DNA from: Zygnema circumcarinatum
Lineage: Eukaryota; Streptophyta; Zygnematophyceae; Zygnematales; Zygnemataceae
Reading direction: 5' to 3'
DNA length: 55,916 nt
NCBI GenBank assembly: GCA_037447605.1
Contig: CM074821.1
Coordinates: 1,108,548-1,164,463 of the forward strand
Position 1 is the stretch's first letter. Each line of letters begins with the position of its first letter. Shown here piece by piece: positions 23,701 through 32,403 of this stretch. The notes beneath the pieces are model-generated. The model was not told the DNA's origin, searched no databases, and worked only from the letters and a program-made list of their open reading frames with translations. The translations under genes and the position numbers were made by a program.

Positions 23701-26700
23701 ATGCTCTGCATTGCTTCCAACATACTATCTCTGGAGGACTAACCTTGTCTAGATAAGATTCAGCTTCAAGGCGCTCATGGCGTTCATGTCGCCATGCATC
23801 CACTGCCTCCTCATAACGTCCGTATAGTTCGGTAAGCTGCATTATTCATACAAACTCAGCAACTCAGCAAACTTCTCTGTCTGGTAGAAATAAACTTTTA
23901 AGCCGAATGATAGGGGACTAGTTCACTCTCATCATTTCCGCATGGGTTGCCTATCTGATAACCGAAAGTATTCACATTCTAAGCAAGATGTCAAGTGGAA
24001 CTTTTCGCTAATCTGACAGCTGAAGAGTCTAGCTCCCTATGCTGCAGCTATCTCCCTCGTGTAAATGACAAAAAAAAAGGGAAAAAAGCACCTACTTTCC
24101 AGCCATCATGGCGAAGGGCATTGGCCACGGCTGAACTCGAAGCCATCGTGGACAGGGACGGTGGAGCTCGTTTCTCGGCATGAAGGATCATCGCAAGATC
24201 TGGACTCCTGCAGAGCCACTCATAGCTTTTGAATAAGTTGGGAGAGGCAAATCTAGAGAGCTCAACGACGGAAGAAAGACTTTAAAAAGACTATTAACAC
24301 CACTCTCCTTGACACTCCTCTACCATGCAATTCATCACTGAAAAGCAAATTCAGAGAAAGCATCGTTACAATGGTGGTACCGTTACAAGACGTGAACTCA
24401 TATGGTAAGCAAGGGCTAATTCTGCAAATCAGCCTTTGCAAGAAGTCGAACTTGACAAATCAAAACCAGGCGTCCTTCATAGTTTGATCATCAGCTCGCG
24501 ACTAGCTAGCTAACGTGAGAAAAGGTACAGAATACAGGACCTTTATCTAACCCTTGCTTCACTTCCTCACCGGCACTCCATCACAAATCTCTCAAGAAGT
24601 CCATGGGAGTCCCAGCATTTTACAGTTCAGTCATACTACAACAGACTAGCTAGTCAGAATTAGCCAGGTTGAGGTGAAAGAAGAAACACTCACAAAGGTG
24701 AGATGGCCTTGTCATGTGGGATAACACTATGCTCGATCGCATGCAGCCCAAATGGAAACCGGGCAGCTTCTTCTTTTAACTTTGCAAGCTCTTGCTCTAG
24801 ACGGGTCTTAGTCTCATTTGCAAGCTGCCATTATACGCATGAAGTACACATCTCAGTACAAGAATGTAAGCTGTTTGAACATAGCTTATCAGCATGCTCG
24901 GCGAATAGCCTGGAAAAATAATACAACAAAAGGTTTACGCAAGAACCTTTTCAATAGCTTCACGTGCTTCATGTTCTTTTCGCAGTTTTTCAGAAGCATC
25001 TTCTTCTTGTTGCTTTAGGTACACCTGCCAGACATCAAACGCCAAACACGAAGGTGATCTCAACACCTGTTATTCATATTCTCTAATTTCGAGGCGAGGC
25101 TTTGCATCACTAGTACAAATTCCACGTGCAACATATTATAGGAGAAAGTATCTAGTACCTCCATGGCCTTTATGACACCTTCAAGATCACTTGCTTTCTG
25201 CGTAGCCTCGTCACTGGACTCCTTAAAAAGTTGTGCCAGCCTTTTCACCTGGTCCACCAGCAGCAGCACAGTTCTTATTCCAATTTCAACAACATCGGTG
25301 GATCTTAGTGATCAGCATGCACATCGACTGGCAGTAAAGAATCAAGTCTTGATCGGTGTATTATTACATGATACACACCCAGCCAGATTAGGTTCAAAAT
25401 AATCTCTAAATTGTGATTGCTTCGGATAGAAGAGTCTTCCATAAAGTGTACCGTGGAAATTTCGGACGACAAATGTTCCGCCTGCTCGACAGCATCTGCT
25501 TCTATGTCCTTGAGCTCCTACAAGACAATCGACAACAGAGAACAAAGTAGAACACGTGAGACCTAGACATCGTGAAGGGAAAAATGCCAGAAAAAACAAT
25601 CCCATCCCTTACTATTTCTAAACGTATGAATAGATTGATGAACGAACTGCAGATGTGTAATGAAGTACATGCTCAGCACAAAGCAATAAACAAAAAAATA
25701 ACCACCCATCAATAACTAACAAGGACAGCATTCCAAAGCTGAATGCCAACACACATTGCTCCTCATGACGATACAATATGTGGTTTTTCAAGAACTGAAT
25801 CAACCTGCCGAGCTCTCTCAAGTTCAGCTTCTTTTTCCTTGGCACGCTCCTTGGTAAGGGCGGCCAATTCCTTCACCTCCTTATTTTCCTTCTCCAGCTG
25901 GCACAAAGACATTGTCATCAACATTCAAATTAGCATAAGAAATGCAAAGGAAAAAAACAGCTAAACGAGCTAATACTTGCGCGGTTGCTTGAAAAAGTAC
26001 GATCAACTAATACTTGCGCGGTTGCTTAAAAAAGTACGATCAAGAGGATCAAGAGGATCTCTCCAAACCCTTCCACACTATTTAGTTTCACTTGGTCAGG
26101 CGATACCTCGAGCACTTTAGACTGCAGCTCAGCCTCCCTGTCAGCGCTAGCGCTGCGTTCTTGCAAAAGAGCAGTGGTCTTTGAAACCAACTCTTCCTTC
26201 AACCACGTGTTGTGCCGTTCGTGCAGCTCCTTCTCCTGGAAATCAACCAACCCTCTCTCAAAATCCAATGATTGCCTCCTCATTTTTCCTCTCATCGAGT
26301 CAAATTGGCTATGACGTATCAATACTGTATAACAGGCAATGACCCTTTCAGGCCAATAACTCCTTTAGGACAACGACAGTCAAGTAAAACTCCAACAAAA
26401 ATAGTCCTCGCATGCAAACAATGTTACTTCAAAAATCCAAAACTTAAGACACTTAGGATTCCTAAGAACTGAGAAACTGGTGCTTGAGGAAACGTGAGTG
26501 GTAAAGGACAAAAACCTGCATCAGACGAGCATTTGTTGCTTGCAATCTGACATCCTCGACCATGCCTTCTCTCAGTTTCGCTTCCGTATCCGTCCGTTCA
26601 TTTGTCATGTGTACCTGCTTACAAACAATCGCAATGGCATCGCTCATCTATTTATGACCAAAAATAAATGAAGCCCAATGCCAATCTTCTCCATGCATTA

Positions 26701-27680
26701 GCAAATCCGCACAGAAATGACTACCTATGCTGTGCCAAGAATACGGCTACGGTCGCCTGTCCGCTTTGCTCATCCACATGATATAGAAATTTAAGAGGAA
26801 AGACAGTTGTTAGTCGTGATTGATCAAGACGACCTCAGGGCATCACATTCGAAAAATAACCATCATAGAATCCACGAAGTTACAAAAAACCAGTAAAACA
26901 AAACCTACGATCTTGTCGAGGTATTGTTGTATGGATATGCTCTTCTCATCAAGTTCAGAATTCTTCCGCTCGATTGTCTCTTGTAGCTCCTGCCTTCCCC
27001 TGAGCACCTCAGCAGCATCAAAGCGAGCACGTTCCAGCTGTGCTTCAACCTTTACCTGCAAGCAATGATCAAGCAAAAAACAAATCAACCAAATTAGAAA
27101 TCAGTGTTTGTTCCTACCCTACTCAATAGCAACAACGTATTCAATATTTGCTACAATCATTGGAAAAAGTGCACTAGCCTGCTGCTAATATTTTAGGCAT
27201 AGCCATTATGCGACTTAAAGACAAATTGGGAATAGGTTGAAGTGATGCAGCCGGCTCTTAAAAAGCTCTTGTTATGCTGTGAATGAATGGAAACGGTTAC
27301 CAATTAAGGAATAGAATTAAAAATTGCAGTCGCAAAAAACAGCACAACAGAAAGGAGGGCGTGAAATGAGATACCAAGCTCAACTGAAGCTGTTGAACTT
27401 GGCTTTTGGCCTCTGCAAGCTCCGCGGAGCGCTGTTCCACATCAGCCAGCAACTGAATTTTCTCCGCTTCCAGCTGCGCATTCTCACTCGTGACGCTCAT
27501 AAACTTCTGCTCGACCAGCGAGCAATTCTGCTCCGCGTTAATAGTAGCTGCCTCTGCTCGAGCCTTATGCGTCTCCACCTGCCGGAGCAGCTTATGAATG
27601 TACTCGTCTGCTCGACCTGCTACAGCTCGCGCGTCCTCCTCCATAGCGGCGAACTCGCTGTCCGTGCAAAACAAAGGCAT
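8769..27680 (-). CDS. NUA: Nuclear pore anchor (NUA/TPR/Mlp-type) coiled-coil nucleoporin, 42 exons
   Basis: Inner-basket nucleoporin of the nuclear pore; plant NUA and animal TPR act in mRNA export, SUMO homeostasis and basket assembly (family knowledge). It starts MPLF, as plant NUA does. Most of the first 1500 residues are coiled coil, with family matches such as SISIQQYLDKI, LRHDGWKLTELYGRYEEAVD, LNIRNFSDLLESN, YKRLYEEE, KKWREAQTNYERQ, EVIRYLRRAKE and MALLRESNTTLREE. A Glu-rich tail of about 820 residues with RRLIRPRL and an RGRGK stretch follows. All introns are GT-AG and phases join to about 2408 residues. Exons: 27680-27375, 27055-26909, 26614-26516, 26235-26107, 25897-25805, 25517-25452, 25248-25159, 25024-24947, 24824-24694, 24207-24096, 23836-23744, 22900-22852, 22219-22116, 21877-21809, 21108-21004, 20686-20573, 20362-20287, 20066-20020, 19895-19822, 19430-19328, 19068-18934, 18687-18589, 18420-18379, 18190-18137, 17768-17589, 17333-17136, 16884-16625, 16328-16226, 15879-15670, 15398-15174, 15027-14914, 14789-14490, 14054-13899, 13747-13694, 13465-13351, 13067-12940, 12737-12651, 12342-12280, 12031-11069, 10930-9437, 9093-9021, 8857-8769. 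Confidence 0.92.
8945..8993. repeat. G-rich tract in the last NUA intron
   Basis: The plus strand carries several runs of three or more G (GGGGGCG, GGTGGGTGGGG, GGGGGGGG, GGGGAGGGGAGG) within about 50 bases, enough for a G-quadruplex on the template strand. It sits in the short intron 8858-9020 before the terminal exon. Confidence 0.7.
21145..21235. repeat. AT-rich cluster of TACGTA/ACGTAA motifs in a NUA intron
   Basis: At least five ACGTA or ACGTAA motifs occur in about 90 bases of AT-rich DNA within the intron 21109-21808, with a loose AATATTACGTAA-type repeat. No protein or RNA gene is associated. Confidence 0.5.
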
Positions 27681-28358
27681 TTTGAAATACTCCTTGCAAC
27701 CAGCTTTTTTCGCCTCTTCTGCTCCGCTCTGTTTGGTCACAACCTCCTGCAGCTATGCTCAGGATGAAATCCTGCAACAGGCCCTCCCGTCCTTCACTGG
27801 AGATTAGTACCTGGTATCTGCTCAGCCATTCCCGCCAACAGCTACCATGGCTGCCGGATGGAGAGAAACCTAGTGGAAACAGTAGGCCATTTGAAGACAC
27901 GCCTTTCAGGCTTTCAGGCTTTACAGGCCCTTCTATGTAATTATGTTTCTGATTATTTTCAGACTGCAAGATCTCACGGGCAGACACAAAGTTCTGGTAA
28001 CGGTCGTTTCGAATGCTGATTCGCGTCTTTTTAATTTTTTTGAAGGAACCCGTCTCACGCCGGGTCGAGCCGTTGCCGGCCGGCAACCAACCGGCTGTCG
28101 CCGGCCGGCAGCCTTTTCTATGAGCTACTGTACTGTACCTTCGTTGTAAGCTGGCGGTCGACTCAGAGAGAGCGAGAGAGCAGCTCTAGAAAAAGAGAAA
28201 AATAATTGTATTTAGTTGTGATTACTTTCCTTCCAGAAAACGTTTTGCAATGTTAATTTTTTGAATTCCCCTGATTGACGTTTTCTAGCTGCACATCACA
28301 GTGCAGTATAGAGTGCCAGTGCAGCATTCTAGCGCGCTTTCTCTTGGAAAAAATCAGT

Positions 28359-28391
<33 letters not shown>

Positions 28392-28409
28392 AGAAGTAGC
28401 TGCCGAGGG
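27681..28409. promoter_or_regulatory. Shared divergent promoter region between NUA and a small plus-strand gene
   Basis: The 729 bases between two divergent start codons probably hold both 5' leaders and promoters. Visible features are a perfect 16-bp palindrome GTTGCCGGCCGGCAAC (28072-28087), a near-copy GTCGCCGGCCGGCAGC (28097-28112), and a (CT)n run at 28366-28391 just before the plus-strand ATG. No clear TATA box was found. Promoter function is inferred from position. Confidence 0.45.
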
Positions 28410-28757
28410 ATGGCACAGAGGAGGTTTGCCAGCAGCGGGACACGTGTCCTGAGCGCAGGAGAGGACGGGGGAGGCGTGGTGCATCTGAAGAAGGGCGTGG
28501 CCGAGCCCACGCACTTCGCGCTTGTGAAGCCCGGGCGGACCGACTTCGTGAAGACGCGCTTCGGGCAGGTGGTGGTGTTCACGTCCAGAGAGGACGCCAA
28601 CGAGGCGTGCCGGCAGTGGGTGCTCCTGCCTTGGCCCCCCCACGTACCGTGAATTCACATGCACTCACTGTGTGAAATGTCATGTTCTTGCAAGTATGAA
28701 TTGCTGTTGTACCCCGTAAAGATTCTGAAGGCGTACAAGCTGGAGTTCCACATTTAG
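28410..28757 (+). CDS. Small basic protein of unknown function, two-exon model (81 residues)
   Basis: Exon 1 (28410-28619) encodes MAQRRFASSGTRVLS, then VVHLKKGVAEPTHFALVKPG and FGQVVVFTSREDANEACRQW. A 102-base intron (TGG|GTGCTC ... GTAAAG|ATT) joins in phase to exon 2 (28722-28757) encoding ILKAYKLEFHI and stop. Without the intron the frame stops at 28652 after a Pro-rich tail that looks less natural. Codon use is GC-rich and structured, and the first 15 residues (basic, Ser-rich, no acids) could be a mitochondrial targeting sequence. No family is recognised. It is transcribed divergently from NUA. The splice sites are only moderate, so the C terminus is tentative. Confidence 0.5.
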
Positions 28758-29771
28758 CGTGACCTTAAAAGCCTTGCATCGTGGATGTACTGCACACGGA
28801 GCTCTCGAAGTCTGTTGAGACCTCATTTTCAAACCGTAGATTTGCATTGGCTATATGCGGAGCTCTCTCTACATCTGACCATTGGGCCATGACCGTGCAA
28901 ACCTAGCTAGAAACCGTGCAAACCAATGGAATATATCTGGAAGCTGCTTTGGAGCCCAACTTTGTTCTACTGCCATTAGAATTCTTCTACTTTTTTGCAT
29001 TAGGTGGCTAATTAAGTCAACGATGTAGTCATACGTCTTGTATTGATACTGTAGGCTCTCACTACTTACAGCTGTAGATTATAGAAGCTGGCACTCGTAC
29101 TCGCCAGCTGATTGCATTGAGAGCTTCCAGTACCATGCAACTGTCCCTTGCCTCCAGTGTCATACTGCAAATTTTCTCTTTATGCTCTTATGCTCGCGAG
29201 ACCCTAGCTGCGAGGACTCCAGTAGAGGCCAACTTTGGCTATTTCCTTTGGTCAGCTTCTTATCTCCTCTAAGATTCCGGCATCTGGCAGAATTGTCAAC
29301 TGTTGAAAACGCTGAAAGGGAGATTGGTCATGTTGACATCGGAGCAGTCTGCAGCTTTGCCTTGTCCGTTTGATCCTTTGATTGCAGCAGCTCATGGTTT
29401 ATCTCACACTCAAACAACCGCAGTCGTCGCTGTGCTGGGCTTACTTCCATCAAATCTGACCAAAAATAGAGCAGAATGCGGTTGTTTTAGCTGTCTCACA
29501 AGTCAAATATTCCAATCCAGGTCATATAGGCAAGCGAAGTTCATCTCAGACCATCATCTGCATCATGCCTTGAGCACTATGACAACGAAAAGATTCTCCA
29601 CTAAGGAGTTCTGGCAAGGAACTGCCGTCTAGCCGGACTAGACCTTGCTGCCTTGGAAGTGCTTCCTTATTTACATTCACTATTTACATTCACTTAGTCG
29701 TACTCGGGGTTTTGGGGTCCGGGTGTCTAATTTGGTGTTTTTTCAGGAAAGGGTGGCCTGGCAACATTGGC
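28758..29771. other. Intergenic, no gene seen
   Basis: Sequence without recognisable exons; the longest open frames lack family features. It may include the 3' UTR of the small gene on its left and a 5' leader of the candidate on its right (a TTTTTTCAG acceptor lies near 29747). Confidence 0.5.
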
Positions 29772-30029
29772 ATGGGGGAGCAGAAATGGACCCTTTTTAA
29801 GCGAGACTATGTTTATGTGTTGAATCCTTCATTCGCACAAATTCCAAAAGCAAACCAATTGAGAATGGTTGTTCTCCCTTTCTTTGGCGTGTTGGTAGTG
29901 AGCGCTTGCTTGTTCTTTGTGTTTAAATCAACTCGGTTGTTTGACGATCTGGCAAAACTGATTGGTGTTATATCAGGCCTTAAGGAAAGCAGAGAGAGAA
30001 GCCATTCTGACAGCAAGTTCGGCTCGTAG
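29772..30029 (+). CDS. Candidate small single-pass membrane protein (85 residues)
   Basis: The ATG opens 25 bases after a good acceptor-like TTTTTTCAG, suggesting a spliced leader. The product has a charged N terminus (MGEQKWTLFKRDYVYVLNPS), one clear hydrophobic span of about 22 residues (LRMVVLPFFGVLVVSACLFF and following) and a hydrophilic tail rich in Ser, Lys and Arg. This is the layout of a type II signal anchor, so it could be the first coding exon of a larger Golgi-type protein whose later exons I could not find. No family is recognised; it may also be a chance frame. Confidence 0.3.
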   Translation: MGEQKWTLFKRDYVYVLNPSFAQIPKANQLRMVVLPFFGVLVVSACLFFVFKSTRLFDDLAKLIGVISGLKESRERSHSDSKFGS

Positions 30030-30408
30030 TTTTAGACGATCGAAGACTATTGGAAGAAATGTTGATGCTGTGTTTCGATGGGAAAAAGCATCCAGCCTAT
30101 TTGTTGGGAAAAGTTGTCCATGTGGCTTTATCCTTGGCACTTGCGGAGGGATAAGCTTTACATGGCCGTCAAGGAGATCTATTGAGAGTAACTCGTCTGA
30201 TTGCGAAACCTACTTGTTTCCTTCTTGACGATGGATAAATAGGGCTATTCAGTTACTTATTGTGTAGAATGTGTCGGAAATAAGTCCCAGAAGTCCTCAA
30301 TGTAGAAAATGTATATATAAACAGTTTGTAAGTTAATGACATTGATCGGCAGTGCTAAATTCTTCATCGAGGCATTTGCCGAGCCAATCTTTCTTTGTGG
30401 GCTCTGCA

Positions 30409-30442
30409 CCGGCCATCACCCTGAGTCTGGCTAAATGTGAAG

Positions 30443-30475
<33 letters not shown>

Positions 30476-30550
30476 GGTGTGGTTGCCTACATCAGTATAA
30501 GCCAGACTGTTTTAAGAGCCCAGACTAATGGCGATAAATTGGGACTTAAT
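30409..30550 (+). repeat. Dispersed repeat with (CT)n expansion (second copy at 51206-51322)
   Basis: Aligns with 51206-51322: shared blocks include CCGGCCAT-ACC, AGTCTGG, AGCTCTC, GTGTGGTTG, GCCAGACT and CCCAGA-TAATGG-GATAA. This copy has a (CT)n run at 30443-30469 exactly where the other has a single AGCTCTC, so the microsatellite probably grew inside the element. Confidence 0.65.
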
Positions 30551-30559
30551 CTAGGCCAG

Positions 30560-31460
30560 ACTATTTTATAAGTGAGAAATCTGTCTGGGTTAGACTATTT
30601 CTTAAAATGTTTTTTCTATGATATTTCTGTCATAGTGCGACGCGTTCCCCATAGTGCCTCTCCCTCCCCCTTCCTCTACCTCTCCCCGCTCCCTCCCTCT
30701 CCCTCTCTCCCTCCTCTCCTTCTCCCTCTCCCACTCTCTCTCTCAGTGGTCCCTCACCCTTTCCACCCCCCATATGTCTCTCTCCGAGTTCTCCTCCCTT
30801 CCTCAAAACCATCAAACTCAACACCTTGCGACCCAACCCCTCCCCTTACAACATTTCCCCCTCGATTCGGTACATCAGCCCTTGCCGCATTCACTCCTCC
30901 GAACCCAAACCCTCCTGTGAGAGGGCCTCCCTCTTCCACTCCCTCTCCCACCCACTGATATGTCGGAACATCCATAGGTCTCCTCCCATGCTTCAAAACC
31001 AAAGTGTTTCCTGCGCTCGTCGCATAGGTACTACTCCCTCCCACTCCCTCCATGTTTTGGAACCCTCCCGGAGTCTCAAACCCACTACCAAACCACCCTC
31101 CGCATGCTACTCGTATGTCGCGTGCAAGTCGCACTATGGGTATCAGGTCGCCCTATGACGCCAAAGGACCAAAAACGCCTCATGGTTTGCCTCGCATCTC
31201 ATGTGCGGACCTCTCTCGCCGATGTAAGCGTGCGATCGACGGAGATCCTGCGCCGCTGCATACACGAGGGCAGCGCACTTGACGAACGAGCACCGTCGGA
31301 TATACCCCCGCGTGAATGGACGGGCGAGGCGATGCCGCTTGGGTGGACGCCCAAGTTAACTCGCGTTTTTGTCGCTGTTGGGCTGTTTAACTGACGTTGT
31401 CCGCCGTGCCACCGTCTGCTGTCAGATTTACCGTAGAATCGAGTGCTCGAGCCCTGACGT
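30560..31460. other. Intergenic, pyrimidine-rich, no gene seen
   Basis: CT-rich DNA (30655-30780 most strongly) followed by GC-rich unique-looking sequence. Open frames here do not resemble known proteins. Confidence 0.5.
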
Positions 31461-31462
31461 TG

Positions 31463-31544
31463 GCATGTGCATGTGCATGTGCATGTGCATGTGCATGTGC
31501 ATGTGCATGTGCATGTGCATGTGCATGTGCATGTGCATGTGCAT
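31463..31544. repeat. (GCATGT)n hexamer microsatellite, about 13.7 copies
   Basis: A near-perfect 82-base run of GCATGT. It alternates strictly purine-pyrimidine, and Met-Cys or His-Met dipeptide frames result on both strands. Confidence 0.95.
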
Positions 31545-32014
31545 TGCTCGCCCATGCCCATGTGCATGTGATGACATTGGGATGGGGAGATCCATGCCCG
31601 ATCCATACGGTACCCGGCCCCCGGGTGTCGTCACAGGGCAGTTTCTTGGAAGCAGGATGCGTGCGTCAGCGGTGACAGCCACGCCGGGACAAGCGCCTTC
31701 ACGACCCGCCAAGCGCCGCACCTTGCATTTACTCCACTACCGTCCAAGATTTGTCGCGCAATCGGACGGTTTAGGGTGTGCCACGTGCTATAATGAACGG
31801 TTCGATTCCGCCTTCAAAATGCTTGACTTTTAGACGCCTCCTTTTCCATACCTTCGCCCTCCAAACGTTTTTTGTATGGCTGCCCGGCGACCCACCCTAC
31901 CCAAATGAGCTCTAGCTTTTTTCCCTCAGCCAATGACCGCCTGCCCTCGTCCCAAATCTTTCTGCCCAAAAACATTTTCCCCCTTTTTTCGTGTTGTCCA
32001 CGATGGCAAGTGCA

Positions 32015-32181
32015 AGTGTCCGACGTGGCATAGCACCCCTCGCCATCGCCAAACATACTGGAGCTTCCCAATCCTGGCTCGCCACGTCACAAAAAATTGT
32101 CGACGTGTCAGTCTTTCACTGGACAACCTCTCCGCCGCCAGCTTGGCTCGTGCCTTCTCCCCCCCCCGGCGGCCTATATAT
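32015..32181 (+). promoter_or_regulatory. Alternative oxidase promoter with ACGT elements and TATA box
   Basis: GACGTGGC (32022), CCACGTCA (32082) and GACGTGTC (32102) are ABRE/G-box-like bZIP sites. CCAAT lies near 32068, and TATATAT at 32175-32181 is 223 bases before the AOX start codon. Plant AOX promoters are stress- and ABA-responsive, so these motifs fit, but binding is not shown. Confidence 0.55.
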
Positions 32182-32403
32182 GGAGCTCAGCTCCAACTCT
32201 AGTTTCAGCTTCAGCTTGAGCTTCAGGGAGGGCGGAGGTCTTGGAAGGGGAGGTGCAGGAGGGGAAGGTTCAGGAGGCGCCTTCAAGCACTGCAAGGCTC
32301 TGCAAGGCCGGCGGGCCTTGATGCTTCTACTGCACAGGGAGGGAGGGACTTAATTGGAGGATTTGTTTGGCGAGGAGTGCGTTGGAGGGGCAAGGATTCA
32401 GGC

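Noticed and set aside
31991-32353. Frame MLSTMASASVRRGIAPLAIAK as the AOX N terminus
   Set aside because: It begins upstream of the TATA box and stops before the splice donor. The ATG at 32404 splices in phase and lies after the TATA box.
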